A DNA stretch of 64,000 nt, taken from positions 1-64,000 of the forward strand of contig NZ_JFHD01000035.1 of NCBI RefSeq assembly GCF_000698575.1. Direction: 5' to 3'. The DNA is from Caballeronia zhejiangensis (lineage in GTDB: Bacteria > Pseudomonadota > Gammaproteobacteria > Burkholderiales > Burkholderiaceae). The position numbers and the translations under genes were made by a program. Below the pieces are notes generated by a model. That model worked only from the letters and a program-made list of their open reading frames with translations, made no database searches and was not told where the DNA came from. This document shows, one piece after another, positions 33,416-44,385 of this stretch; the first letter of the stretch is position 1, and each line of letters opens with the position of its first letter.

Positions 33416-34531
33416 TCATCGGCCGGACTTGAATTCCGTCCAGAGCCGCGTCTGCAGGCGCTGGATTTCCGGCGGCAGCGGCTTCAGCAGGAACAGCGTC
33501 TTGATGACATCCTGCGGCGGATACACGGCCGGATCGTTCGCGACGTCCTTGTCCACGTACTTGCGCGCTTCGAGATTTGCGCTCGGGTAGTACACGGCGT
33601 TGGTGATCGCGGCGTGAACCTGCGGCGTCTCGATGTAGTTGATCCACTCGTGCGCCGCGTCCTTGTTCTTGGCGTCCTTCGGAATCGCCATCACGTCGAA
33701 CCACACGGGCGCGCCGCCCTTCGGAATGTAGTACTCGATCTTGAACGGCTTCTTGGCATCGACGGCGCGATGCTTCGCGATCACGACGTCGCCCGACCAG
33801 CCGTAGGTGAAGCAGATATCGCCGCCGACCATGTCGTTGATGTAGCCCGACGAGTTGAACTGCGTGATGTACGGACGGATTTTCTTCATCATCGCGAGCG
33901 CTTCGCGATAATCGGCCGGGTTCGTGCTCATCGGATCCTTGCCGATGTAATGCAGCGCGGCCGCGAACATCTGGTCCGGCGCGTCGAGCACCGAGACGCC
34001 GCACGCCTTCAGCTTCGAGATGTTCTCGGGCTTGAAAAGGATGTCCCAGTTGTTCAGTTCGGCGTTCGCGCCGAGGATCTGCTTCGCCTTGTCGACGTTG
34101 TAGCCGAGGCCCGTCGTGCCGTACGCCCAGGGCACCGTGTATTTATTGCCCGGATCCGCGCCCTCGACGAGCTTCATCAGGTCGGGATCGAGATATTTGA
34201 GGTTCGGCAGCTTCGACTTGTCGAGCGGCGCGAAGATGTTCGCGGCGATCTGCTTGCCGGCGTAATTGCTGGTCGGCACGACGATGTCATAGCCGGAACG
34301 GCCGGTCAGGAGCTTGGCCTGCAGGGTGTCGTCGCTGTCGTAGTTGTCGTACTTCACCTTGATGCCGGTCTGCTTGGTGAAGTTGGGAATCGTGTCCTTC
34401 GCGATATAGTCCGACCAGTTGTACACGTTCAACTGCGTGTCTTTCGCGAAGGCCGCGAGCGGAGTCAACATCGCGGCGCATGCCAGGGCGCCCGCCAGCT
34501 TGGCCGTGCGGCTCGCCAGTTTCTCGTTCAT
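33416..34531 (-). CDS. potF: PotF-like periplasmic putrescine-binding protein
   Basis: This 371-residue solute-binding protein has a signal peptide (MNEKLASRTAKLAGALACAA, cleaved near AAFAKD). The mature fold starts with LNVYNWSDYIAKDTIPNF, the polyamine-binding-protein hallmark. TSNYAGKQIAANIF, VPWAYGTTGLGYN and YGWSGDVVIAKHRA carry the aromatic and acidic residues that hold the diamine. It captures putrescine-type polyamines for PotGHI. It is first in the minus-strand operon, with GGGAG before the ATG at 34531. Specificity between putrescine and spermidine is not certain. Confidence 0.92.
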   Translation of the reverse strand: MNEKLASRTAKLAGALACAAMLTPLAAFAKDTQLNVYNWSDYIAKDTIPNFTKQTGIKVKYDNYDSDDTLQAKLLTGRSGYDIVVPTSNYAGKQIAANIFAPLDKSKLPNLKYLDPDLMKLVEGADPGNKYTVPWAYGTTGLGYNVDKAKQILGANAELNNWDILFKPENISKLKACGVSVLDAPDQMFAAALHYIGKDPMSTNPADYREALAMMKKIRPYITQFNSSGYINDMVGGDICFTYGWSGDVVIAKHRAVDAKKPFKIEYYIPKGGAPVWFDVMAIPKDAKNKDAAHEWINYIETPQVHAAITNAVYYPSANLEARKYVDKDVANDPAVYPPQDVIKTLFLLKPLPPEIQRLQTRLWTEFKSGR

Positions 34532-35082
34532 TTCGATTCTCCCTTGTTCCGACTTGTCACGACGTCGTGCCGCCCGGACCCGGCGCATTTTCGCATCGCC
34601 GAGCGACCCGCGACTCCCCTAAAACCCCGAAAACTACCATTAAACGCGGACGCGACAAAAAATATCCGCCGCTTGTCGCGCAAAATGTACACGCCCTTGC
34701 GCCACGCGGCGACGGTCTTGCCGCGCGGGGCTCTGCCCGGCTTAGCGCCGCGCGCCGACAGCCGGAAAGAGCGCGCATTTTAGCCCCTAATCCGCTGCCG
34801 CGGCACGTGATAAACCCACACTCGTCAAAGTGACACGCAGGCGTAAGCCCGATGCAATGTCATTATTCGTGGTCGGTCGCCTGCGTCCCCTTGCGCCCGC
34901 CGTTTTGCGAGTCGTTTCTTCGTCGTTTCGTTGACTCGCACAAGCGCGGCCGACACGGGACAAGCCTGACGAATAGCCAGCGGAACAGTTGTTGCGAGCC
35001 AATTCGACGTGCGCCGCGAAAAGCGGCGTCTTCTGAACCGGCAACGCGCACCGTTGCAACGCTATTCGAGGCCGCCTCCCGC
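34532..35082. other. Divergent regulatory region between potF and mntH
   Basis: These 551 bases should hold the potF promoter (minus) and the mntH promoter and leader (plus). A hairpin with TGCGAGTC/GACTCGCA arms (34906-34913 and 34933-34940) lies 143 bases before mntH. The frame into mntH is open from 34852, but it lacks recognisable protein sequence. I do not see a clear manganese riboswitch. Confidence 0.4.
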
Positions 35083-36420
35083 ATGAATACCAATCCCTCC
35101 GCGCTCGCCCGGCCGTCAGCCGCGAAATCCGACGCGCAGTCGCCCGTGGCGACCCGTGAAGATCGGGAGCGCGCGCCGCGCCCGCGCAGACACTGGTATT
35201 CGTTCGCCGGCGCGGGCGCGCTCGTCGCTGTCGGCTACATGGATCCCGGCAACTGGGCGACGGCGCTCGCGAGCGGCGCGCGCTACGGTTACTCGCTGCT
35301 TTTCGTCGTCCTGCTCGCGAGCCTGATGGGGATGCTGCTGCAATGGGTCGCGTCGCGCGTGGGCGTCGTGACCGGGCGCGACCTCGCGCAACTGTGCCGC
35401 GAACGCTACAGCCGCCGTACGACGCTTGTCCTGTGGATCGCGTGCGAAATCGCGATCATCGCGTGCGACGTCGCGGAAGTCGTCGGCAGCGCGGTTGCGC
35501 TGCAAATGCTCTTCGGCCTCTCGCTCACGGCCGGCGTGCTGGTTTCGGCGGTCGGAACCTTCGCGATGCTCGCGCTGCAAAACCGCGGCAAGCGGTCCCT
35601 GCAGCGGGCGGTATCGACGCTCATCTTTCTCGTGAGTTTGTGCTTCGTCATCGAACTCGCGCTGGCGCATCCGGTCTGGGGCGATGCGCTGCGCGGGCTC
35701 GCGCCGTCGCGCGAACTCGTCCGCGATGCCGGCATGCTCTGGCTCGCCGCCGGCGTGCTCGGCGCGACCGTGATGCCGCACAACCTTTACCTGCACTCCG
35801 CGCTCGTCAAGGAGCACGCGAGCGCCCGCGACGACGCGACCATGGGGCGCGCGCTTCGTGGCGTGAACATCGATACGTTCGGCTCGCTCGGGCTTGCGTT
35901 CATCGTCAACGCGTCGTTACTGATCGTCGCGGCCGCCGTCTTCCACGCGAACGGCCACACCGGTGTGAACGATCTCGCCGACGCCCACCGTCTCATTGCG
36001 CCGCTCGTCGGCAGTCATTGGGCGGGCGTCGTGTTCGCCGCCGCGCTGCTCGCGTGCGGCCTGAACGCGACGGTCACGGGCACGCTCGCCGGCCAGGCGG
36101 TGATGGAAGGCTTCCTGCGCCTCAAGATGGCGCGCTGGGCGCGGGCGCTCCTGACGCGCGGGCTCGCGATCGGTCCGGCGCTCGTCGCGGTCGGAAGTTT
36201 CGGCCAGCATGGTTCGAACGCGCTCCTCGTCGCGACGCAAGTCGTCTTGAGCCTGCAATTGCCGCTCGCCGTGATTCCACTCGTGCGCTTCGCCTCCGAT
36301 GCCGCGCTGATGGGCCGCTGGCGCGTCGCGCGCGTGCCGCTGGCGCTGGCGTGGATGTGCGCGGGCGTGATCGTCGCGCTGAACGGCGCGATGCTCTGGC
36401 AGGCGGTGTTTTCGGCCTGA
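35083..36420 (+). CDS. mntH: MntH-like NRAMP divalent metal transporter
   Basis: This 445-residue transporter has about 11 membrane segments. It carries the NRAMP metal-binding motif Asp54-Pro-Gly-Asn57 in GYMDPGNWATAL and the helix-6 motif MPHNLYLHSALV. It should import Mn2+ (and perhaps Fe2+) with protons. The family often sits under MntR or Fur/OxyR control, but I see no such site with confidence. The start at 35083 gives MNTNPSALARPS; about 35 polar residues precede the first membrane segment. An ATG at 34852 is in frame, but the extra sequence looks non-coding. It is followed at 105 bases by the phospholipase gene. Confidence 0.9.
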   Translation: MNTNPSALARPSAAKSDAQSPVATREDRERAPRPRRHWYSFAGAGALVAVGYMDPGNWATALASGARYGYSLLFVVLLASLMGMLLQWVASRVGVVTGRDLAQLCRERYSRRTTLVLWIACEIAIIACDVAEVVGSAVALQMLFGLSLTAGVLVSAVGTFAMLALQNRGKRSLQRAVSTLIFLVSLCFVIELALAHPVWGDALRGLAPSRELVRDAGMLWLAAGVLGATVMPHNLYLHSALVKEHASARDDATMGRALRGVNIDTFGSLGLAFIVNASLLIVAAAVFHANGHTGVNDLADAHRLIAPLVGSHWAGVVFAAALLACGLNATVTGTLAGQAVMEGFLRLKMARWARALLTRGLAIGPALVAVGSFGQHGSNALLVATQVVLSLQLPLAVIPLVRFASDAALMGRWRVARVPLALAWMCAGVIVALNGAMLWQAVFSA

Positions 36421-36525
36421 CGCACCGGTTTCGATGCCATTTCGTCTGGAATGTCGGGATCGCGGCGCGGCTCGCGCTGTCAGACTGTCCTGATGCCCGC
36501 CCCGCCCCAACAGGACACGAACTAC

Positions 36526-37806
36526 ATGGCCCACGGCCCACGATCGATTTCGCTGAAAAATTCCCGCCGCTCTGCCGGCCGCGCACGCATGTTCGCGCTT
36601 CTTCTTGCCGGCCTTTGCACAAGCGGCGCTACGCACGCGACCGTCGCGGTGCTGCAACCCGCGCGCGAAGCCGCCGCCTCGCAACCGCTCGAACTGACGC
36701 TCCTCTATACCGACGATGACGCGAAATCCCTGACCGTCGATGTCCCGAAGCAACTGACCGTGAATCTGACCAATGGCGATTTGCCGCCGGCGCCGCTCAC
36801 GCTCGAACGCGATCCGACAGTGCCGGACCGTCTGCGCCTTGCGCCCGGCCAGTATCGCCGCGTGCGTTTTTCGGCGCCGTGGCCCGATTCGGCGCGCGGG
36901 ACGGTGAAGATCGATCCGGTCGGCTTCGATGCTTCGCCGATGCTCGTCACGCTCAATCGCAGCGATACGCAGACCGAGGTCGCCGCCGCGGAGAAGGCCG
37001 AGTCGCAAGCGACGACGCCCGGCCAACTCGCCGTCGCGACGGCCGCGGCGAATACCGCCGTCCAACCGGCGTCCAGCACGGACACGTTGCTCTCGGGCCG
37101 CTTCTCGACGTTCGAGCCGATCTATTTCGCGGATGGCAAAAACGGCGACAATCTCGCGAAATTCCAGTTCAGCTTCAAATATCGCCTGCATCTGCCTGAC
37201 GATCCCCGCTCGCGCGGCTTCCTCGACAACCTCTATTTCGGCTACACGCAGACGGCCATATGGAATCTCTCGGCCGAATCGGTGCCGTTTCGCGACATCA
37301 GCTTTCAGCCGCAACTGTTCTATTACGTGGAGGACACCGGCTGGAAAAGCGCGCTCTTCACGCGCATGGGCGTCGCGGCGGGCATCGGGCATGAATCGAA
37401 CGGCAAGAGCGGCGACGAATCGCGCTCGATCAACATCGCGTTCGTGCGCCCGACATGGGATTTCGGCGATCTGAACGGCAATCACCTGACGCTCTCGCCG
37501 AAGTTCTATTACTACCTGTCGAAGGCGGGCAACGAGGACATCGCGGATTATCGCGGCTACGTCGATTTCCTCGTGAAATACGGCAGCCCGGACGGCTGGC
37601 AACTCGCGACGACATTACGCAAAGGCTCGAAGCACTGGTACGGCAGCGTGGAATCGCAGTTGACCTATCCGCTCGCGAAGCTGATCGGCAGCGCGTGGGG
37701 CGGCTATCTGTTCGTGAGCTACTTCAACGGGTACGGCGAGGACATCCTCGATTACAACCAGCGGCATCACTGGATCGCGCGGATAGGCTACAGTATCGCG
37801 CGTTGA
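36526..37806 (+). CDS. pldA: Outer-membrane phospholipase A (OMPLA/PldA) with extra N-terminal domain
   Basis: This 426-residue protein has a signal peptide to about residue 38 (ALLLAGLCTSGATHA). An added domain of about 110 residues (40-150, beta-rich, Ig-like in appearance) is followed by a Ala/Thr-rich linker. The OMPLA barrel starts near FSTFEPIYFADGKNG (194 onward). The catalytic His289 and Ser291 lie in GIGHESNGKSGDESRS and the third residue is probably Asn303. This matches HQSNGRS of E. coli PldA. The enzyme hydrolyses phospholipids in the outer leaflet when the barrier is disturbed. E. coli PldA (289 residues) lacks the N-terminal domain. A start at 36484 is possible but less likely. 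Confidence 0.87.
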   Translation: MAHGPRSISLKNSRRSAGRARMFALLLAGLCTSGATHATVAVLQPAREAAASQPLELTLLYTDDDAKSLTVDVPKQLTVNLTNGDLPPAPLTLERDPTVPDRLRLAPGQYRRVRFSAPWPDSARGTVKIDPVGFDASPMLVTLNRSDTQTEVAAAEKAESQATTPGQLAVATAAANTAVQPASSTDTLLSGRFSTFEPIYFADGKNGDNLAKFQFSFKYRLHLPDDPRSRGFLDNLYFGYTQTAIWNLSAESVPFRDISFQPQLFYYVEDTGWKSALFTRMGVAAGIGHESNGKSGDESRSINIAFVRPTWDFGDLNGNHLTLSPKFYYYLSKAGNEDIADYRGYVDFLVKYGSPDGWQLATTLRKGSKHWYGSVESQLTYPLAKLIGSAWGGYLFVSYFNGYGEDILDYNQRHHWIARIGYSIAR

Positions 37807-37878
37807 GTTTTTTTACGATTTTGAATGCCGCGTTGCCGCCCTTTTTGTTCGGCGCCGATGCGGTCACGAGCTAGCCCA

Positions 37879-38082
37879 ATGTCTTCGAATCTTCACGATC
37901 TGCCTGATAGCCCCTGCATCGGCGTGTGCTCCACGCTCTTCGACGACGTCTGCAAAGGCTGCGGCCGCACGGCCGGCGAAGTGTCCAACTGGGTGTTTCT
38001 GAACGACGACGAAAAACGCGCGATCTGGGAGCGCATTACGCGCGAAGGAACGGCGATGCGGTTTCGCAACGACAGGCTTTGA
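37879..38082 (+). CDS. DUF1289 small Cys-rich protein
   Basis: This 67-residue protein has the DUF1289 pattern SPCIGVCSTLFDDVCKGCGRTAGEVSNW: four cysteines that could bind a metal ion or Fe-S cluster, then a helical segment. The family is widespread in proteobacteria and its function is unknown. The ATG at 37879 gives MSSNLHDLPDSPC. It follows pldA at 72 bases and ends at a bidirectional terminator before ybiT. Confidence 0.85.
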   Translation: MSSNLHDLPDSPCIGVCSTLFDDVCKGCGRTAGEVSNWVFLNDDEKRAIWERITREGTAMRFRNDRL

Positions 38083-38096
38083 CCGGAATGTAAAAA

Positions 38097-38125
38097 CGGC
38101 CCGCTCTTTCGAGGCGGGCCGCTTG
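38097..38125. terminator. Bidirectional terminator between DUF1289 and ybiT
   Basis: CGGCCCGC (38097-38104) pairs with GCGGGCCG (38114-38121); AAAAA precedes and CTTGTTT follows. It can end transcription from both converging genes. Confidence 0.75.
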
Positions 38126-38151
38126 TTTCAGCGCGAGCGCGAAGCCGGTGA

Positions 38152-39744
<1,593 letters not shown>

Positions 39745-39869
39745 GGCGCGTCCTTTTGAATGGGGTACGACGAAAAACCTGAGATTTTAACAGCTTTTGG
39801 CGGGCTTTTGCCCGCGAGCGGCGATTCTGCGAAGCTGGCTCCGGCGGCAGATTTCGTGCCGCATCATGA

Positions 39870-39902
39870 AAAACGGGGCGCGGCCGTGCAGCCGCGCCCC
39901 GT
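39870..39902 (-). terminator. Intrinsic terminator after thrC
   Basis: CGGGGCGCGG (39874-39883) pairs with CCGCGCCCCG (39892-39901), and an A-run on the left gives the U-tract in minus-strand RNA. It lies 21 bases past the thrC stop. Confidence 0.8.
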
Positions 39903-39922
39903 CCATCCCGATGACGATCCTG

Positions 39923-41368
39923 TTACGTGCGCTCGGCGATGAACGCCTTCACGACGCCAGCATCGGCAGGAACGATATCGAACCTTTGTGGCAGTTTTTC
40001 AAGTCCGACGAACGCAGCCGGCCGCTCGGGCTCGCGATTGAGCGCCTCGCGGATCGTCTCGCCGAATTTGATCGGCTGCGCGGTTTCGAGGACGATCATC
40101 GGCACGCCGGGCTTCAGATTTTCGCGCGCGACCTTCACGCCGTCGGCGGTGTGCGTGTCGATCATCGTGTGATAGCGCTCGAATACGTCGCGGATCGTCT
40201 TCACGCGGTCGTCGTGGCCACTCTTGCCCGACACGAATCCGAATTCCTTCACGCGCGCGAAATCGCCGCTCACCGCGAGGTCGAAGCCGCCCTTCTCTTC
40301 GACGTCGCGGAACAGTTGCAGCACGCGCGCCGGATCGCGTCCGAGCAGGTCGTACACGAAACGCTCGAAGTTCGACGCCTTCGAGATATCCATGCTCGGG
40401 CTCGTCGTGTGATACGTCTCCGCCGCGCCGCGCACGCGATACACGCCGGTCTTGAAGAACTCGTCGAGCACGTCGTTTTCGTTGGTCGCGACGACGAGTT
40501 GATCGATCGGCAGGCCCATCATGCGCGCGATGTGCCCCGCGCACACATTGCCGAAATTGCCCGAGGGCACCGTGAACGACACGCGTTCGTCGTTGCTCTT
40601 CGTCGCGGCGAAATAGCCTTTGAAGTAGTACACGACCTGCGCGACGACGCGCGCCCAGTTGATCGAATTGACCGTGCCGATCTTGTGCTTCGCCTTGTAC
40701 GCGTGATCGTTCGACACGGCCTTGACGATGTCCTGGCAATTATCGAAGTTGCCTTCGACCGCCAGATTGAAGATGTTCGGATCCTGCAGCGAGAACATCT
40801 GCGCGGTCTGGAACGCGCTCATCTTCTTGTGCGGCGAGAGCATGAACACGCGCACGCCGGTCTTGCCGCGCATCGCGTATTCGGCGGCGCTGCCGGTGTC
40901 GCCCGAGGTCGCACCGAGGATGTTCAATTCATCGCCCTGCTTGGCCAGTGCGTACTCGAACAGATTGCCGAGCAGTTGCATCGCCATGTCCTTGAAGGCG
41001 AGCGTCGGGCCGTTCGAGAGTTCCAGCAGCGACAGCGTCGTGCCGTTTTCCTCGCCGAGCGTCTTCAAAGGCGTGATCTGAACCGCGCTCTCTTCGTGGC
41101 GCACGTTGCTGTACACCTGCGCGGTGTACGTCTTGCGCGTAAGCGAGCGCAGGTCGTCGGAAGGAATGTCGTCGTTGAACTTCGACAGCACTTCGAATGC
41201 GAGATCCGCGTACGACAGCGTGCGCCAGCGCGCGAGTTCGTCGGCGCTGACTTTCGGATACTCCGCCGGCAGATACAGGCCGCCGTCTTTGGCGAGGCCG
41301 CCCAGCAGAATGTCGGAGAACGTGTGGCGTTCGTCGGTGCCGGCGCCGCGCGTCGAAATGTAGTTCAT
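39923..41368 (-). CDS. thrC: ThrC, threonine synthase
   Basis: This 481-residue PLP enzyme has the N-terminal MNYISTRGAG, the Schiff-base lysine in NGPTLAFKDMAMQ, and the phosphate loop LGATSGDTGSAAEYAM. The length fits the long (class II, fungal and gram-negative) threonine synthase type. It converts O-phosphohomoserine to threonine. hom is 11 bases upstream on the same strand, so the two are co-transcribed. A homoserine kinase gene (thrB) is not in this window. Confidence 0.95.
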   Translation of the reverse strand: MNYISTRGAGTDERHTFSDILLGGLAKDGGLYLPAEYPKVSADELARWRTLSYADLAFEVLSKFNDDIPSDDLRSLTRKTYTAQVYSNVRHEESAVQITPLKTLGEENGTTLSLLELSNGPTLAFKDMAMQLLGNLFEYALAKQGDELNILGATSGDTGSAAEYAMRGKTGVRVFMLSPHKKMSAFQTAQMFSLQDPNIFNLAVEGNFDNCQDIVKAVSNDHAYKAKHKIGTVNSINWARVVAQVVYYFKGYFAATKSNDERVSFTVPSGNFGNVCAGHIARMMGLPIDQLVVATNENDVLDEFFKTGVYRVRGAAETYHTTSPSMDISKASNFERFVYDLLGRDPARVLQLFRDVEEKGGFDLAVSGDFARVKEFGFVSGKSGHDDRVKTIRDVFERYHTMIDTHTADGVKVARENLKPGVPMIVLETAQPIKFGETIREALNREPERPAAFVGLEKLPQRFDIVPADAGVVKAFIAERT

Positions 41369-41379
41369 CGTGCTTGCCT

Positions 41380-42702
41380 TTAGTTGAGCGCTTCCATGCG
41401 CAGCTTCGTCACCTTGGAGACGACCGTGGACAGCGCCTCGATCTGCGCGATCGCCGCGTTCACGTTCTTTTCGAGCGTCTCGTGCGTGATGAGGATGATG
41501 TCGGTCTCGCCCTTGTTCGCGCCGTCGACTTCTTCCGATTCCTTCTGCAGCAGCGCGTCGATGGAGATGCCCTTGTCCGCGAGAATGCGCGTGATGTTCG
41601 CGAGCACGCCCGTCACGTCCGCGACGCGCAGGCGCAAGTAGTAGCCGCTCGTCACTTCGTCGATCGGCAGGATTGGCGTGTTCGACAGGCTGTCCGGCTG
41701 GAACGCCAGATGCGGCACGCGATGCTCGGGATCGGCCGTATGCAGGCGCGTCACGTCGACGAGATCGGCGACCACGGCGGACGCCGTCGGCTCCGCGCCC
41801 GCGCCCTTGCCGTAGTAGAGCGTCGTGCCGACCGCGTCGCCGTGCACGACGACCGCGTTCATCGCGCCTTCCACATTGGCGAGCAGGCGCTTGGCCGGAA
41901 CGAGCGTCGGATGCGTGCGCAGCTCGATGCCCTTCTCCGAGCGCCGCGCGATGCCGAGCAGCTTGATGCGATAGCCGAGATCTTCCGCGTAGCGAATGTC
42001 GATCGCGGCCAGTTTGCTGATGCCTTCCACATACGCGCGATCGAACTGCACCGGCACGCCGAACGCGATTGCGCTCATGATCGTGACCTTGTGCGCGGCA
42101 TCGACGCCTTCGATGTCGAAAGTCGGATCGGCTTCGGCGTAACCCAGTTCCTGCGCGGCCTTCAATGCGGTCGCGAAGTCGAGCCCGCGGTCACGCATTT
42201 CCGAAAGAATGTAGTTCGTCGTGCCGTTGATGATGCCCGCGATGTACTCGATGCGGTTCGCCGTCAGCCCTTCGCGCAGCGCCTTGATGATCGGAATGCC
42301 GCCCGCCACCGCGGCCTCGAACGCGACCATCACGCCCTTCGCGCGCGCGGCCTCGAAAATTTCCGTGCCGTGCACCGCGAGCAGCGCCTTGTTGGCCGTC
42401 ACGACATGCTTGCCGTTCGCGATCGCGCGCAGCACCAGTTCGCGCGCGAAGCCCGTGCCGCCGATCATTTCGCACACGATGGCGATGGAAGGATCGTCGA
42501 CGACCGCGTTGAAGTCGTCCGTCACCGCGATGCCTTCCTGCTTCGCCGCTTCGGCCTTCGCCGTCGTACGCACGGCGACACGCGAAATTTCGATGCCGCG
42601 TCCCGCGCGTCGTTTGATTTCTTCCTGGTTACGGCGCAGCACCGTGAAGGTGCCGCTGCCGACCGTGCCGAAGCCCAAGAGTCCTACTTTGATCGGTTCC
42701 AT
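41380..42702 (-). CDS. hom: Homoserine dehydrogenase with C-terminal ACT domain
   Basis: This 440-residue enzyme has the NAD(P)-binding GLLGFGTVGSGTFTVL. The catalytic domain has VAGGIPIIKALREGLTANRI, INGTTNYILS and the lysine in the AHKVTIMSAIAFG region. An ACT domain follows at about 355-435 (YYLRLRVADVTGVLANITRILAD), which normally gives threonine feedback inhibition. It reduces aspartate semialdehyde to homoserine. It lies between alaA (25 bases upstream) and thrC (11 bases downstream) in one operon. Confidence 0.96.
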   Translation of the reverse strand: MEPIKVGLLGFGTVGSGTFTVLRRNQEEIKRRAGRGIEISRVAVRTTAKAEAAKQEGIAVTDDFNAVVDDPSIAIVCEMIGGTGFARELVLRAIANGKHVVTANKALLAVHGTEIFEAARAKGVMVAFEAAVAGGIPIIKALREGLTANRIEYIAGIINGTTNYILSEMRDRGLDFATALKAAQELGYAEADPTFDIEGVDAAHKVTIMSAIAFGVPVQFDRAYVEGISKLAAIDIRYAEDLGYRIKLLGIARRSEKGIELRTHPTLVPAKRLLANVEGAMNAVVVHGDAVGTTLYYGKGAGAEPTASAVVADLVDVTRLHTADPEHRVPHLAFQPDSLSNTPILPIDEVTSGYYLRLRVADVTGVLANITRILADKGISIDALLQKESEEVDGANKGETDIILITHETLEKNVNAAIAQIEALSTVVSKVTKLRMEALN

Positions 42703-42727
42703 GCAGCGCGAGTCTTTAAAAGAGAGA

Positions 42728-43966
42728 TTAAGCGGAATGTCGTTTGCGATAGCCGTCGAGGAAGCGCGCGATGCGGTTGATCGAATCCGCGAGATCGTCG
42801 ACGTTCGGCAGGAAAACCACGCGGAAGTGATCCGGCGTCGGCCAGTTGAAGCCGGTGCCTTGCACGAGCAGCACGCGCTCCTCGAGCAGCAGATCCGTGA
42901 TGAACTGCTGGTCGTCCTGGATCGGATACATCTTCGGATCGAGCTTCGGGAACATGTAGAGCGCGGCTTGCGGCTTCACGCACGTGACGCCCGGAATCGC
43001 CGTGAGCATGTCGTACGCGAGTTCGCGCTGCTTGAAGAGGCGCCCGCTCGGGACGATCAGGTCGTTGATGCTCTGATAGCCGCCGAGCGCCGTCTGGATC
43101 GCATACTGGCCGGGTACGTTCGGGCACAGGCGCATCGACGCGAGAATGCCGAGGCCTTCGAGATAATCCTTCGCGCGGCGGCGGTTCTCTTCGATCAGCC
43201 CGGAGATCGCCATCCAGCCCGCGCGATACCCGCACGAGCGGTAACTTTTCGAAAGGCTGTTGAACGTGACCGTGACGACGTCTTCGGAGAGCGCGGCCAT
43301 CGACGTGTGCGTCTTGCCGTCGTAGACGATCTTGTCGTAGACCTCGTCCGCGAAAATGATGAGACCGTGCTCGCGCGCGATCGCGATCAGTTCACGCAGC
43401 AGTTCGTCGGAGTACAGCGCGCCTGTGGGGTTGTTCGGGTTGATGACGACGAGCGCCTTCGTGTTCGGCGTGATTTTCGCGCGGATGTCGTCGAGATCGG
43501 GCATCCAGCCGTTGCTCTCGTCGCACATGTAGTGGCGCGGCGTGCCCGACGACAGGCTCACCGCGGCCGTCCATAGCGGATAGTCCGGCGCCGGAAGGAG
43601 CACTTCGTCGCCGTCGTTGAGAAGCGCCTGCATCGCCATGACGATCAGTTCCGACGCGCCATTGCCGATGTAGATATCGTCCAGTTCGACGCCCGTCACA
43701 CCCTTTTGCTGCGTGTAATGCATGATCGCCTTGCGCGCGGCGAACACGCCCTTCGAATCCGAATAGCCCGACGAACCCGGCAGATTGCGGATCATGTCCT
43801 GAATGATCTCGTCCGGCGCCTCGAAGCCGAACGGCGCCAGATTGCCGATATTCAGCTTGATGATGCGATGGCCTTCTTCTTCGAGGCGCTTCGCGTGTTC
43901 GAGCACGGGCCCGCGAATGTCGTAGCAGACGTTTTGCAGCTTGTTGGATTTGAGAATCGGTTTCAC
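42728..43966 (-). CDS. alaA: AlaA-like pyruvate (alanine) aminotransferase
   Basis: This 412-residue class I aminotransferase has NIGNLAPFGFEAPDEII, the substrate and PLP region NPNNPTGALYSDE, and the Schiff-base lysine in NSLSKSYRSCGYRAGW. It closely resembles E. coli AlaA (YfbQ), which forms alanine from pyruvate with glutamate. The GTG at 43966 gives MKPILKSNKLQNVCYDIRG, the expected N-terminus; a longer frame upstream (to 44242) has no similarity. The placement of alaA before hom-thrC is common in Burkholderia and relatives. Confidence 0.93.
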   Translation of the reverse strand: MKPILKSNKLQNVCYDIRGPVLEHAKRLEEEGHRIIKLNIGNLAPFGFEAPDEIIQDMIRNLPGSSGYSDSKGVFAARKAIMHYTQQKGVTGVELDDIYIGNGASELIVMAMQALLNDGDEVLLPAPDYPLWTAAVSLSSGTPRHYMCDESNGWMPDLDDIRAKITPNTKALVVINPNNPTGALYSDELLRELIAIAREHGLIIFADEVYDKIVYDGKTHTSMAALSEDVVTVTFNSLSKSYRSCGYRAGWMAISGLIEENRRRAKDYLEGLGILASMRLCPNVPGQYAIQTALGGYQSINDLIVPSGRLFKQRELAYDMLTAIPGVTCVKPQAALYMFPKLDPKMYPIQDDQQFITDLLLEERVLLVQGTGFNWPTPDHFRVVFLPNVDDLADSINRIARFLDGYRKRHSA

Positions 43967-44266
43967 GGCTGGCGCTCTGGGTCTGATGTGAATGCGGACG
44001 GGTTCTGGTGATGTCGGTCGCGTGCGGCTCGGAATTCGGGGCAGCCAGCCTCGCGCGCGGCGGACGGGCGTTGCAATAAATACCGAGGTGAAAGCCGATG
44101 GCGGCTCGCCCGGACGGCTCGCTTTTCCCGAGCGCCGAACGATGCATTTTAGACGCCGCGCCAGGTAAGGCATGGGCGATGCGGACCGGATTGCGTGTCG
44201 AAGGCGGCTTGTGGCGGCACGCGAGCGCAACGGGTGGCGCACGAGCGAGCCCGGCAGCCAAAAAGT

Positions 44267-44272
44267 TATAAT
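44267..44272 (+). promoter_or_regulatory. Perfect -10 box (TATAAT) in the alaA/Mth938 spacer
   Basis: TATAAT is 114 bases before the TTG start of the plus-strand gene, in a short AT-rich island. There is no convincing -35 box at 16-18 bases. Confidence 0.35.
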
Positions 44273-44385
44273 TTACTGATTATGGCCCAGTTCCGCAATG
44301 CACCAATCGAATGCGCCGGAACCGGCGCAAACGGCGCTGCGCGCGCCCGCCGGGCCTCTCTCCTTTTCCTTGCCGGATCATTGTT

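Noticed and set aside
34789..35082. Manganese (yybP-ykoY) riboswitch before mntH
   Set aside because: A hairpin is present, but I could not find the conserved riboswitch core; the claim would rest on gene context only.
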